Source of the DNA: SB15 sp964639245
GTDB lineage: Bacteria; Chloroflexota; Anaerolineae; Aggregatilineales; J027
Direction: 5' to 3'
Length of the DNA: 64,000 bases
NCBI GenBank assembly: GCA_964639245.1
Contig: CAZXCU010000015.1
Span: 62,001 to 126,000 of the forward strand
Part shown: one piece after another, positions 26,845-36,088 of the stretch
Position numbering within the stretch: position 1 is the first letter of the stretch
How the letters are laid out: each line of letters starts with the position of its first letter
Translations under genes and position numbers: made by a program
Notes under the pieces: model-generated
The model's input: only the letters and a program-made list of their open reading frames with translations
What the model was told of the DNA's origin: nothing
Databases searched by the model: none

Positions 26845-28644
26845 ATGACAACTTTGCCTACGCGCAGTGAAATTCCGGTGGCTCACACATGGAATCGGGA
26901 AAGTGTGTTTGCCACCCCCGAAGCATGGACACAAGAATTTGAAGCGCTTAAAAATGTTATTCCCACGATCCAAAAATATCCGGGTCACTTGGGCGACAGC
27001 GCCGATACGCTGGCAGATTGGCTGGAATTGGCCTACGAAACCTACAATCGGTTGGTCAAACTCAGTTTGTATGCGGTGATGGAACAAAGCGTAGACACCA
27101 ATAATCAAGCGGCGGCGGCGATGAACAGCCAAGTTAGCAGTTTAGAAGGGCTGGTGGTGGGGGCAGCCGCGTTCGCCCAGCCGGAAATTCTGGCAATTGG
27201 GCGGGAAAAGCTCAACCAGTGGATGCAGGAAAATCAGCGCTTGGCCTTGTATGACCATTATTTTGATAATTTATTCCGCCGGGAAGCGCATACCCGTTCT
27301 GGTGAAGTCGAATCCATTCTGGGGATGCTGGCTGACCCCTTTGACGGGGCAAGCAGCGTGTGGGGGATGCTCAACAATGCCGATTTGAAATTTGCACCTG
27401 CGGTCAGCAGCACCGGAGAAGAATATACTGTTGCCCAAAGCGCAATGGTTGCCTTGATGTCTAACCCTGATCGGGAAGTACGGCGCACCACTTTTGAAAA
27501 TTACAGCAAGGGGTATCTGGATTTTAAAAATACCTTCGCGGCAGCGCTGGCAACCTCTATCAAACAGGATGTTTTTCTGGCAAAGGTGCGCGGCTTCGAT
27601 ACCGCATTGGAAGCCAGTTTGTTTGATAACAACATTCCGCGCACCGTTTTTGATAATTTGATTAATACGTTCAAGAAAAATATTCCGGTGTGGCATCGGT
27701 ATTGGCGGGTACGGCGGAAAGCCTTAGGCTATGATACGCTGCGGCCTTACGATTTGTGGGCCCCCCTGACCGAAGAACCCCATGTGAGCTTTGAACAGGC
27801 GGTGGATTGGATTAGCAACGGGATGCGTCCACTGGGGGATGAATACGTCAATGTGCTGCGAAAAGGCTGCCTCGAACAGCGCTGGGTGGATATTTACCCG
27901 AATCAGGGGAAACGGCAGGGGGCATTTTCGTTCGGGACACATGGCACACACCCGTTTATTTTCATGAGTTACAGCAACAATTTGCAGGCGATGAGTACAC
28001 TGGCACATGAATTAGGCCATTCAATGCACTCCTATCTCAGCCGCCAGAATCAGCCGATTGTGTACGGGCGTTATACCCTGTTTGCGGCGGAAGTGGCCTC
28101 GAATTTTAACCAGGCCATGACCCGTGCCTATTTGTTGCAACACAACCCCAATCCCCAATTTCAGATTGCGGTGATTGAAGAGGCCATGACCAATTTCCTG
28201 CGCTACTTTTTCATTATGCCCACCCTTGCCCGTTTTGAATTGGAAGTACATACATGGGCGGAAGAGGGCAAAGGACTCACCGCCGATGCCATGATGAATT
28301 TGATGGCGGATTTGTACGCGGAGGGGTACGGCAGCGAAGTTGAATTTGACCGTGACGCAGTGGGTATGACATGGGCGCAGTTCGGGCATATGTTCTCGGC
28401 GTACTATGTGTATCAATATGCCACCGGGATTTCGGCAGCGCACGCACTGGCGGACGGGATTCTGGCGGGCAAAGACGGGGCAGTTGAAAATTACCTCCAA
28501 TTTTTGGGTGCAGGCGGACGGTACTATGCGATTGATGCACTCAAAATGGCGGGGGTGGACATGTCTCAACCAGACGCGGTAGATACCACCTTCCAGATTT
28601 TTGAAAATTATGTGGAACGGCTGGAGGAATTAACGGCACGGTAA
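26845..28644 (+). CDS. pepF: Oligoendopeptidase F, M3 metallopeptidase
   Basis: A cytosolic zinc peptidase that trims short peptides. Its 599 residues match PepF. The zinc site is HELGH (H387 to H391 by coordinate) in STLAHELGHSMHSYL, with the third ligand Glu in AAEVASNFNQAM about 25 residues later. The N-terminal oligoendopeptidase F helical domain starts at about residue 100 (EGLVVGAAAFAQPEI). The substrate-facing tail has QYATGISAAHALADGIL and YYAIDALKMAGVDM, both family hallmarks. AAGGA before the ATG gives a good ribosome site. It is monocistronic by spacing: a strong promoter for the next gene follows. A role in peptide recycling is from family knowledge. Confidence 0.95.
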   Translation: MTTLPTRSEIPVAHTWNRESVFATPEAWTQEFEALKNVIPTIQKYPGHLGDSADTLADWLELAYETYNRLVKLSLYAVMEQSVDTNNQAAAAMNSQVSSLEGLVVGAAAFAQPEILAIGREKLNQWMQENQRLALYDHYFDNLFRREAHTRSGEVESILGMLADPFDGASSVWGMLNNADLKFAPAVSSTGEEYTVAQSAMVALMSNPDREVRRTTFENYSKGYLDFKNTFAAALATSIKQDVFLAKVRGFDTALEASLFDNNIPRTVFDNLINTFKKNIPVWHRYWRVRRKALGYDTLRPYDLWAPLTEEPHVSFEQAVDWISNGMRPLGDEYVNVLRKGCLEQRWVDIYPNQGKRQGAFSFGTHGTHPFIFMSYSNNLQAMSTLAHELGHSMHSYLSRQNQPIVYGRYTLFAAEVASNFNQAMTRAYLLQHNPNPQFQIAVIEEAMTNFLRYFFIMPTLARFELEVHTWAEEGKGLTADAMMNLMADLYAEGYGSEVEFDRDAVGMTWAQFGHMFSAYYVYQYATGISAAHALADGILAGKDGAVENYLQFLGAGGRYYAIDALKMAGVDMSQPDAVDTTFQIFENYVERLEELTAR

Positions 28645-28645
28645 G

Positions 28646-28673
28646 TTGACCCGCGAACGGGGCATGTTATAAT
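28646..28673 (+). promoter_or_regulatory. Promoter of the SdrD-B-like protein gene
   Basis: TTGACC, a 16-base spacer and a perfect TATAAT, starting two bases after the peptidase stop. It predicts a start near 28680 and a leader of about 47 bases. Confidence 0.8.
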
Positions 28674-28726
28674 GCGATGGGGTGGTTGACCAACTGCCCC
28701 ATTCGTGTTAAAAGTAGAGACACGCC

Positions 28727-29227
28727 ATGCCACGCCTGATGATTGCGCTCTGTCTTTTGATTGTTGTTGCCTCTGTTTCTGCTCAAACAGGCGGTTCAAT
28801 TTGCACATTGGCCTATGAAGATGTCAATGAAAATGGGGTTCATGAGGCCGATGAGCCAGTTTTCGCGGGTATCAGCGTAAATTTGATTCAGCAAGATTTA
28901 ATCATTGGCACGCATATTACCACGACCAGCAGTGAAGCCTTCTGCTTTCAAAATCTCCCCTCTGGCGAGTACAGCATCGAATTTGAGCAAACGCCCAATC
29001 ACACCGCCACCACGGATAATCGTGCTGCGCTCACCCTGACCGAAGGCCAACGCATCCGCTTGGAATATGGGGCAGTTCCACAATCGCCATTTAATGAAAA
29101 TGCCCCCGCCAGCAGTGGGGAAAAAGTTGAATCTAGCACCCGCCTGCTTATTTCCTTGATGGCAGCCGTTCTCGCCATGATTGTGATGATTGGCTTGGGC
29201 GCGGGGATGATGAGCCTCAGACGTTGA
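28727..29227 (+). CDS. Secreted SdrD B-like domain protein with membrane anchor
   Basis: A 166-residue surface protein. Residues 1-19 form a signal peptide (MPRLMIALCLLIVVASVSA), with cleavage before QTGGS. Residues about 22-115 match an SdrD-B/Cna-B beta sandwich: YEDVNENGVHEADEPVFAGI is the typical Ca-binding-type opening and LPSGEYSIEFEQT the later strand. Two Cys (SICTLAY and AFCFQN) may pair. After a short Ser/Asn linker, residues about 138-160 form a single transmembrane anchor ending in Arg-Arg. Its last 11 bases overlap the convergent Clp-N gene. Role is adhesion or wall structure by analogy; the ligand is unknown. Confidence 0.82.
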   Translation: MPRLMIALCLLIVVASVSAQTGGSICTLAYEDVNENGVHEADEPVFAGISVNLIQQDLIIGTHITTTSSEAFCFQNLPSGEYSIEFEQTPNHTATTDNRAALTLTEGQRIRLEYGAVPQSPFNENAPASSGEKVESSTRLLISLMAAVLAMIVMIGLGAGMMSLRR

Positions 29228-30095
29228 AATTTTCCCTTAGCTTTAATTGCAGTTCCACAAAATCCACCCCGCAGCGTGCCAGCAGGAGTTGGGCGGTTTT
29301 GTCCAGTGTCATCGCCAGCAATAAATGGTCTGTGCCTGTGTAATGCGTTCCCATCGCTTCGGCTTGTTCCACCGCACAATCAATTACTTCATCTAAGGCA
29401 GCCGCAGACAGGGCCGCATCCGGTTGAAGTTTGAGCAAATCGCTGGCTAATCTTTCGCGTGCAAAACCACTTTCGGCGAGCAAACGGGCTGCAATACTAC
29501 GTTGTTCCTGTGACAGCACCATCAGCAGATGTTCCAAGCCGGCGGCTGGATGACGATATTGCCGTGCAAGGGTGGCTGCGCCATTTAACACCCGCCGCGA
29601 AAGTTCACTTAAGGAAGCCATCCGGCGGGCGGATTCAAGATTAATTTCTAGGATGCCGTCATTCACCAAGCGGCGGACTTTCTGGCGAATCTGGGTTTCG
29701 TTGATGTTCAATAGGTTCATCAGTCGGGAGGCATCCCCTGCGCCGGAACGCACCAATCCCAACAAAAGATGCTCTGTCCCAATATAGTGATGGTCAAGCC
29801 AGCGTGCTTCATCCATTGCAAAGGCAAAGACGATTTTCAGGGCTGCCGTATAGGGGGGAGGCTTGGGGATTTCATCTAAAATCGGGTGCAGATTGGCTAG
29901 GTGGTTTTCGATGGTGGTGCGCTCAATTTTAAAATCCTGAAGGGCTTTTGAGCCAATGCTGCCTTCCTCCAACCAAATGCCCGCCAATAAGTGACCGGTA
30001 TCGACCAGCGAATGACGGGATTTTTCCGCCAAGAGGCGGGCGTGTGCCAGCGAACGGCGTGCATGTTGGCTGTAGCGATGGTCTGAAAACGACAT
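29217..30095 (-). CDS. Double Clp N-terminal domain protein without AAA module
   Basis: A 292-residue protein made only of two Clp_N domains, each of two repeat motifs. The first covers about residues 8-135 (HARLLAEKSRHSLVDTGHLL, HHYIGTEHLLLGLVRSG) and the second about 150-285 (HPAAGLEHLLMVLSQE, MGTHYTGTDHLLLAMTLD). ClpA/ClpC carry one such domain before two AAA domains. Here no Walker motif follows, so it is not an unfoldase. It could bind adaptor or substrate proteins, as stand-alone Clp_N proteins such as ClpS-interacting or stress-type factors might. It ends overlapping the convergent SdrD-B gene and is divergent from a glycosyltransferase gene. Function is unknown. Confidence 0.85.
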   Translation of the reverse strand: MSFSDHRYSQHARRSLAHARLLAEKSRHSLVDTGHLLAGIWLEEGSIGSKALQDFKIERTTIENHLANLHPILDEIPKPPPYTAALKIVFAFAMDEARWLDHHYIGTEHLLLGLVRSGAGDASRLMNLLNINETQIRQKVRRLVNDGILEINLESARRMASLSELSRRVLNGAATLARQYRHPAAGLEHLLMVLSQEQRSIAARLLAESGFARERLASDLLKLQPDAALSAAALDEVIDCAVEQAEAMGTHYTGTDHLLLAMTLDKTAQLLLARCGVDFVELQLKLRENFNV

Positions 30096-30138
30096 GAACC
30101 AACCTTAAATCAGGATGCTTTTTTATTGTACCAGCGTC

Positions 30139-30144
30139 TATAAT
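30139..30144 (+). promoter_or_regulatory. -10 box TATAAT just before the glycosyltransferase start
   Basis: A perfect TATAAT ends eight bases before the ATG at 30153, and no Shine-Dalgarno lies between them. A start at or next to the ATG is predicted, giving a leaderless mRNA. The -35 is poor (TGCTTT region). Confidence 0.5.
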
Positions 30145-30152
30145 CGTGGCAT

Positions 30153-31286
30153 ATGACTCACGTTGCGATTAACGCTCACTTGCTTTCGGCGCAGGCTGGC
30201 TATCGAAGTGCTGGCATTCATGGCTATATTTATAACATGCTGCGCTTTTTACCTCATAGTACACCCGATTGGCGATATACGGTGCTGGTCGGGGAGGGTC
30301 GCCCACCAATCCACCCGCAGATAAGTATCCGTCGCTCGGCATTTTCAACCCAGAATCCGCTTCAACGAATTGTCTGGGAACAGATGATTCAGCCTGTTGC
30401 ATTGGCACAACTTCGTCCAGATGTGTACCATGCCCCGGCGTATGTTGCGCCGTTGTTGACCCGTCAGCCAACGGTGGTTACAGTGCATGATTTAAGTTTT
30501 ATCCGCTTTCCAGAGTCACTAAGCACCTCACGACGTAGCTATTTACAAACCCTGACCCGCCTTAGTTGCCAGCGAGCTGCACAGGTGATTGCCGTTTCGC
30601 AAAGTACCGCCCAGGATGTGATGGCATTGTTAAAAATTGCACCAGAAAAAATCACGGTGGCAATTTCCGGTGTCAATCTGGATGAATTTCGTCCCTTAGA
30701 AACCGCCCAAATTGAGCGATTCCGCCAGCAACAGGGTTTGCCCCGCCGTTTTCTGCTGCATCTGGGAACCCTTGAACCGCGTAAAAATTTGCCGATGCTG
30801 CTGCGGGCCTATGCCGCGCTACCCCAAAGCCTGCGTGATGAGGTGCATCTGGTCTTGGCGGGGGGCAAAGGGTGGGATTATCAGGCCATTTTTGAAACTG
30901 TGGAAAACTTCCATATGACGGCACATGTCCATTTCCCCGGTTATGTGGAAAAAGACCACCTGCCGCTATGGTACAATGCTGCCGATACGCTGGTGTATCC
31001 CTCAATTTTTGAGGGGTGGGGTCTGCCTGTGGTGGAAGCGATGGCCTGTGGTCGTCCGACGCTGGTTTCGGATGTCTCCTCCCTGCCAGAAGCTGCCGGA
31101 GAGACAGGCCTAAAACTGCCGCCCAATGACGAATCGGCATGGACAGAAGCCCTCCGACAGGCCATTACCGATGCAGATTGGCGGGCAAAAAGCGGACAGG
31201 CCGGGTTGATCCGCGCACAACAATTTACTTGGCAGGCGGCGGCAACAGCCACAGTACACGCCTATCAAAAAGCAATAGGATTATAA
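30153..31286 (+). CDS. Glycosyltransferase family 4
   Basis: A 377-residue GT-B transferase, likely mannosyl- or similar by subgroup style only. YHAPAYVAPLLTRQPTVVTVHDLSF is the typical acceptor-side block of the family (about residues 90-115). LLHLGTLEPRKNLPMLL, HLVLAGGKGWDY and WGLPVVEAMACGRPTLVSDV are the C-terminal donor-binding parts. The stop is three bases before the GTG of the sugar-phosphate transferase gene, so both are on one transcript, a usual pairing in exopolysaccharide assembly. The start follows a TATAAT box directly. Confidence 0.93.
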   Translation: MTHVAINAHLLSAQAGYRSAGIHGYIYNMLRFLPHSTPDWRYTVLVGEGRPPIHPQISIRRSAFSTQNPLQRIVWEQMIQPVALAQLRPDVYHAPAYVAPLLTRQPTVVTVHDLSFIRFPESLSTSRRSYLQTLTRLSCQRAAQVIAVSQSTAQDVMALLKIAPEKITVAISGVNLDEFRPLETAQIERFRQQQGLPRRFLLHLGTLEPRKNLPMLLRAYAALPQSLRDEVHLVLAGGKGWDYQAIFETVENFHMTAHVHFPGYVEKDHLPLWYNAADTLVYPSIFEGWGLPVVEAMACGRPTLVSDVSSLPEAAGETGLKLPPNDESAWTEALRQAITDADWRAKSGQAGLIRAQQFTWQAAATATVHAYQKAIGL

Positions 31287-31289
31287 AAG

Positions 31290-32729
31290 GTGGGACGCAA
31301 AGATTACCCTTGGAAAAGTTGGCATATCGCGCTGGTGGATGGGCTGTTGGTATGGTTGAGTTTTGCCCTATCCTATTATCTGCGATATGAATTGCAATTT
31401 TTAAGACCCGTTGATGAAATTAATACTGCCCCTTTTGGCCCTTATATTCCTTATACAGTGATTTTTATGGTGTGGGTGCTGACCATGCACCAAGCTGCGG
31501 GACTGTATCAGGATATGCGCGGGCGAAGCATTGTCAATGAAATTTTTAAGGTCAGTAATGCCACGAGCAATGCGGTATTAATTGTGACCGCCTTAAGTTT
31601 TTTAATCCGTCCTCTCGTTTTCTCGCGTTTGCTCATCATTCAAGCGGCAATCATCAATGTTCTGCTGCAAATCCTCTGGCGTTTTGCCCTGCGAATCGTG
31701 CGAAATATGCTGCACAATCGCGGGGTCGGGGTGGAGCAGGTGCTGGTAGTGGGTTGTCGGGAAGTGGGGCGCTACGTGATTCGGACGCTTGTGGCGCGCC
31801 GCGATTTAGGCTACAAGCTGATTGGCTTTGTGGATGACGACCCGGAATTAAGTCAAAAAGACTTGGGGCGCGTGCCAGCATTAGGTAAAGTCAGCCAGAT
31901 TCCTAAAATTCTGACCCATGAATCGGTAGATTTGATTATTTTGACGCTGCCCTACGAAGAACAACGTCAAGCCCTTGAACTCATTCAGCAGCACGGCTTA
32001 CAAAACATCTCTGTTCTGACCGTCCCCAATCTGTATCAGATGAATCTCGCGCAGGTACAGGTGGAAATGTTAGGCGGGCTGCCCCTGCTGGGAATGCAGA
32101 AAGATGTCAAAATTCCCGAAGCGAATCTGCTGACTAAACGAGCCATTGACATTGGCCTCACGGTGTTATCACTGCCCGTTTTTCTGCCGATTATGGTATT
32201 AACCGCGCTGGCAATCCGCCTCGATTCGCCCGGCCCGATTTTGTTTTATCAGGAACGGGTGGGGTTGAACGGGCAACCCTTCAAAATGGTCAAATTTCGC
32301 TCGATGGTGGTGGGGGCGGAACACCAGCATGATGAAATTGTTGGACTCAATGAAGATGACCCCGAAGGCAAAAAATATCAATTTAAGGACAATGACCCAC
32401 GCATTACCCGCGTGGGGCGTTTTATTCGACGTACCAGTATTGATGAACTCCCGCAGTTGTTGAACATTCTGCGGGGGGATATGAGCCTTGTGGGGCCGCG
32501 TCCTGCCCTCCCCAAAGAGGTCGAACTGTACAAGGCGTGGCATCGGCAGCGCTTGTTGGTGCGTCCCGGCCTCACAGGTTTGTGGCAGGTGTCTGGCAGA
32601 AGCGAAATTCCGTTTGAGGAAAAATGCCTGCTGGATATTTATTACATCGAAAACTGGTCAATTGGCTTGGACTTACAAATTCTTGTGCAGACTGCGCCGC
32701 AGGTGCTTTTTGGGACAGGTGCGTACTAA
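31290..32729 (+). CDS. Polyprenyl-phosphate sugar-phosphate transferase (WbaP/WcaJ-type)
   Basis: Starts lipid-linked glycan assembly by moving a hexose-1-phosphate from UDP-sugar to undecaprenyl phosphate. The 479-residue protein has four N-terminal transmembrane helices (about residues 10-120), a CoA_binding_3-type Rossmann region (VLVVGCREVGRYVIRTL, about 150-260) and the bacterial sugar transferase domain from about 285: KRAIDIGLTVLSLPVF, DSPGPILFYQERVG, FKMVKFRSM, RRTSIDELPQLLNIL, DMSLVGPRPA and RPGLTGLWQVSGR. The GTG start has AGGA nine bases upstream. It follows a GT4 gene by three bases. Its end meets the convergent rho gene with a four-base overlap. Confidence 0.94.
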   Translation: MGRKDYPWKSWHIALVDGLLVWLSFALSYYLRYELQFLRPVDEINTAPFGPYIPYTVIFMVWVLTMHQAAGLYQDMRGRSIVNEIFKVSNATSNAVLIVTALSFLIRPLVFSRLLIIQAAIINVLLQILWRFALRIVRNMLHNRGVGVEQVLVVGCREVGRYVIRTLVARRDLGYKLIGFVDDDPELSQKDLGRVPALGKVSQIPKILTHESVDLIILTLPYEEQRQALELIQQHGLQNISVLTVPNLYQMNLAQVQVEMLGGLPLLGMQKDVKIPEANLLTKRAIDIGLTVLSLPVFLPIMVLTALAIRLDSPGPILFYQERVGLNGQPFKMVKFRSMVVGAEHQHDEIVGLNEDDPEGKKYQFKDNDPRITRVGRFIRRTSIDELPQLLNILRGDMSLVGPRPALPKEVELYKAWHRQRLLVRPGLTGLWQVSGRSEIPFEEKCLLDIYYIENWSIGLDLQILVQTAPQVLFGTGAY

Positions 32730-33994
32730 GCAGGTGCAAGCATCTGCAAGAAATCGTCGTTCGTTTCGGTTCTCCGCATCTGGTTAATTAGGTCTTCGGT
32801 TGCTTGGAATGAATCTTCGTCAGTGATGGAGCGCATGTCTAACATCCGGCGCATTGTCCAGACGCGCTGCATAATATCTGGCCCCAAGAGCAGTTCTTCA
32901 CGACGAGTAGAAGATTGACGCACATCGAAGGCAGGGAAAACACGGCGTTCCTGTAATTCACGGGAGAGGTGTAGTTCCATGTTGCCGGTGCCTTTAAATT
33001 CCTCGTAAATCACGTCATCCATGCGACTGCCGGTGCGAACCAAACAGGTTGCCACAATGGTTAAGCTGCCGCCTTCTTCCACATTGCGGGCTGCACCAAA
33101 AAAGCGTTTGGGCGGATACAGCGCAATCGGGTCAATCCCACCGGTCAAGGTGCGTCCACTCGGAGGAACGGTCAGGTTATAGGCACGCGCAAGGCGGGTT
33201 ACACTGTCCAGCAAAATAGCGACATCGCGCCCGGCTTCGACCAACCGTTTAGCCCGGTTCAAAGCCATTTCTGCCACACGCACATGATGGTTGGCTAAAT
33301 CGTCAAAGGTGCTGCTGATGACTTCTGCTTCCACCGAACGATCCATGTCCGTGACTTCTTCGGGACGTTCCCCAATTAACACGACCATCAAATGCACATT
33401 GGGGTAATTGCGGCTAATGGCGTTGGCGATGTCTTTCATGACCGTGGTTTTCCCGGCTTTGGGCGGGCTCACGATGAGACCGCGCTGTCCTTTGCCCACA
33501 GGCGCAACCAGATTTAACATTCGAGTGGAAATGATATGGGAGTTCGTTTCTAGGTCAAAGCGTTCAAGCGGGAAAATCGGGGTAAGTTTCTCAAAGTTCG
33601 CACGGGTTTTGAGCATATCCGGGGACATGCCGTTGACCGCTTCGACCCGCAGCAACCCGAAATATTTTTCCGAGTCTTTGGGTGGGCGAACTTGCCCGAT
33701 CACAAGGTCGCCTGTCCTCAGATTAAAGCGCCGTATCTGGGTCTGGCTAACGTAAATGTCTTCTGAGCTAGGGAGAAAATTCTGGGCTGCCCGTAAAAAA
33801 CCAATGCCGTCGTCAATGATTTCCAGTACACCACCGCGCAGTTCAAGTCCCTGCTGTTCGGCTTTGGCGCGAAGCAACCGTAAAATGAGATCACTTTTTT
33901 TCAGGCGGCTGAACTGCGCCACATCGTACTCGCGTGCTATACCACGGAGTTCATCCAATTTCATGACTTCTAATTGCGAAATATCCATGTCCAT
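32726..33994 (-). CDS. rho: Transcription termination factor Rho
   Basis: RNA-dependent ATPase helicase that ends transcription of untranslated RNA. The 422-residue protein has the Rho N-terminal helical domain (LDELRGIAREYDVAQFSRLK, residues about 12-50), the RNA-binding OB-fold (GGVLEIIDDGIGFLR, about 54-125), Walker A PPKAGKTT near residue 178, Walker B region DVAILLDSVTRLARAYN and the R-loop region GTGNMELHL. It is compact and has no insertion. Two ATGs (33994, 33988) are possible; the first is used. A promoter with a 17-base spacer lies about 85 bases upstream. The gene is single and ends convergent with the sugar transferase. Confidence 0.97.
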   Translation of the reverse strand: MDMDISQLEVMKLDELRGIAREYDVAQFSRLKKSDLILRLLRAKAEQQGLELRGGVLEIIDDGIGFLRAAQNFLPSSEDIYVSQTQIRRFNLRTGDLVIGQVRPPKDSEKYFGLLRVEAVNGMSPDMLKTRANFEKLTPIFPLERFDLETNSHIISTRMLNLVAPVGKGQRGLIVSPPKAGKTTVMKDIANAISRNYPNVHLMVVLIGERPEEVTDMDRSVEAEVISSTFDDLANHHVRVAEMALNRAKRLVEAGRDVAILLDSVTRLARAYNLTVPPSGRTLTGGIDPIALYPPKRFFGAARNVEEGGSLTIVATCLVRTGSRMDDVIYEEFKGTGNMELHLSRELQERRVFPAFDVRQSSTRREELLLGPDIMQRVWTMRRMLDMRSITDEDSFQATEDLINQMRRTETNDDFLQMLAPA

Positions 33995-34084
33995 AGAATT
34001 GCCTTTATTAAATAGCTTGGTGCGTTCCTCAAAATGGGGGTTTGGGCTAGGTGTTGATTGCTAGTTGTGGGATATACGCCCTAC

Positions 34085-34113
34085 AGGATAGCATAGGTTT
34101 TACGCGCTGGCAA
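34085..34113 (-). promoter_or_regulatory. Promoter of rho
   Basis: On the minus strand, TTGCCA, a 17-base spacer and TATCCT. It predicts a start near 34078 and a leader of about 85 bases, long enough for the autoregulation by Rho that is known in other bacteria; no specific site is visible. Confidence 0.65.
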
Positions 34114-34130
34114 ATATAATTTGTATAAAT

Positions 34131-35666
34131 TCAGGATTTTCGCGCAATGACCGTGCTGCCATCTCCCCCCATCGCAGGCAGCCATACAGTAAAGGTTGTC
34201 CCAACATTCACTTGGCTCGCCACTTGAATTTTGCCGTTGTGGGCTTTGATGATTTCGTAAGTAATAGCCAAACCTAAGCCTGTCCCCCCTTGTTTGCCTC
34301 GATTGCGACTTTTGTCTACCTGATAAAACCGTTCAAAAATACGCGGAACATCTTCCGACGGAATGCCTTCGCCTGTGTCTTGAATCTGCACTTGGATGCC
34401 GTTCTGGTGGGGCTGGGCTTTCAGCCAGACCTTCCCACCCGCGTTGGTGTGTTTGATGGCATTGTCGGCTAAATTGGTAAAAGCCTGCGCCAGCCTGTCA
34501 CCGTCCCCCGCGATGCGATACAAACGTGGAATTTCGACATGCAGTGCAACCCCTTTTTGTTTGGCTTTGAGTTGCAAACTGCCCCCCACCTGCTCCAGAA
34601 TACGGTCAACTTCCACCGCTTGACGGAGCATTTGCATTTTGCCCGCCTGAATTTTGGCAATATCCATCAATTCGGTTACAAGTCGTCCCATACGCGCCGA
34701 TTCCTCATGAATCACATGCGCGGCATGTTTGATGGCATCCGGGTGGGTGCTGATGCCATCTTCGACGGACTGCGCGAAGCCCTGAATGCTGGTCAACGGG
34801 GTACGTAAGTCGTGGGCAACATTGGCGAGAAAATCATTTTGGGCCTGCTGGGTCAGTTGAACTTGGGTGGTCATTTCGTTAAATGCCTGAGCGACCATTT
34901 GAATTTCGGTTGGGCCAGCAATAGGAACTTTGTGATGATATTTGCCACGGGCAACTTCGGTGCTGGCATGGGCAATCGCTTTTAACGGACGAGCAACCGA
35001 TTGAGAAACCCACACCGAAAGCAGCAGCGCAATGACAATCCCCACCCCTCCCGCTTGGCACAGCGGCAACAAAAATGTCCCGCCATATTCATCCAGCAAA
35101 TAACGCAGGGTAGGGCGTGGACGCTGGGCAGCAATCAAGACCTCCATAAAAGGTGGGCCAATTTGTTCGGGGAGTTGCCCATCGCGGGCATCCCGAACGG
35201 TGAAACGCTGGGCAGCAAAAACCCACTCTTTTTTATTTTTATCGTGGAAAATGCCTGTGCCAACCTGTACATTCAAGCGTTCACGGGGGGTCTGAAAACG
35301 CGATTGATAGGCTTGCGCGTCTAGCACCTCACCCACTTGATAATGACCTGCGGAATCGTAGATGATAATGCCTTCGCCGCGCAGGATAATCATGCGTTCC
35401 TCACTGCTGACACGCCCTTGCAGAATCATGGCAAATTCTTCGGGGGTCAAGCGTCGTACTCCCGTTTGATTGGTCTGCCGATAAGTTTGCCATTCTTCAA
35501 TGAAATTAAAATCGAGCAGGGTGGCGGTCAGTTGGTTTGCCAACCCTTCAATGGGAACAGGGCGGGTTCGTAGCACCACCAGCCACACCACGCCGATGAT
35601 GCACAGAGTCATCCCAATCACAATCAGGAAAGAGGCAATCAAGCGAACTTGTAAACGGTTTAACAC
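34131..35666 (-). CDS. Membrane sensor histidine kinase
   Basis: A 511-residue kinase with two membrane helices (about residues 8-32 and 190-220) around an extracellular sensor region, then HAMP (KAIAHASTEVARGKYHHKVP), HisKA with H285 in NDFLANVAHDLRTPLTSIQGF and a complete HATPase domain. The N box is NLADNAIKHT, G1 is DTGEGIPSED and G2 is GGTGLGLAI. No response regulator gene adjoins it, so it is an orphan; a partner elsewhere is required. It lies 136 bases from rho on the same strand and divergent from the YtxH-like gene. The signal is unknown. Confidence 0.95.
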   Translation of the reverse strand: MLNRLQVRLIASFLIVIGMTLCIIGVVWLVVLRTRPVPIEGLANQLTATLLDFNFIEEWQTYRQTNQTGVRRLTPEEFAMILQGRVSSEERMIILRGEGIIIYDSAGHYQVGEVLDAQAYQSRFQTPRERLNVQVGTGIFHDKNKKEWVFAAQRFTVRDARDGQLPEQIGPPFMEVLIAAQRPRPTLRYLLDEYGGTFLLPLCQAGGVGIVIALLLSVWVSQSVARPLKAIAHASTEVARGKYHHKVPIAGPTEIQMVAQAFNEMTTQVQLTQQAQNDFLANVAHDLRTPLTSIQGFAQSVEDGISTHPDAIKHAAHVIHEESARMGRLVTELMDIAKIQAGKMQMLRQAVEVDRILEQVGGSLQLKAKQKGVALHVEIPRLYRIAGDGDRLAQAFTNLADNAIKHTNAGGKVWLKAQPHQNGIQVQIQDTGEGIPSEDVPRIFERFYQVDKSRNRGKQGGTGLGLAITYEIIKAHNGKIQVASQVNVGTTFTVWLPAMGGDGSTVIARKS

Positions 35667-35794
35667 GATGGCTCACAGTAGCTAAAATCTAGCGGCAATC
35701 ATAGCATATGCTCGGTGAAAAAATGATAAGACTGCTAACAAATCGGGGCAAAAAACGCTACAATCTCATCAAACCCTAACTAAAGGATTTTCGG

Positions 35795-36019
35795 ATGCTC
35801 CGTCAACTTTCATCCCTGTTCATTGGATTGACTGCGGGTACAGCGTTGGGGACGGCGGTGGTGCTGCTGCTGACCCCCGATTCAGGAAAAAACCTGCGGA
35901 AGCGTTCGCGTCAGTGGTATGACAACCTCCTCGAAGAAAGCGCTACCGCAGCCAATGTCCGCCGCCAAGAATTGCAACTGGAACTCCGCCGTAAGATTGA
36001 TGCACCACAAAGTAAATAA
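35795..36019 (+). CDS. YtxH-like small membrane protein
   Basis: A 74-residue protein with one N-terminal hydrophobic helix containing Gly/Ala (FIGLTAGTALGTAVVLLLTP), then SGKNLRKRSRQWYDNL and a charged helical tail. This matches YtxH-type proteins (gas-vesicle-like family annotation), which are membrane-associated and often stress-related. TACAAT lies about 30 bases upstream as a likely -10 box. It is separated from the GT2 gene by about 70 bases. Function is not known. Confidence 0.75.
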   Translation: MLRQLSSLFIGLTAGTALGTAVVLLLTPDSGKNLRKRSRQWYDNLLEESATAANVRRQELQLELRRKIDAPQSK

Positions 36020-36088
36020 GTTCACGCTTTATAGCTGTCTTTTCTTAGTGGTATTATTCTCCAATCGCACGTTCGGGAAGGATTGAAT

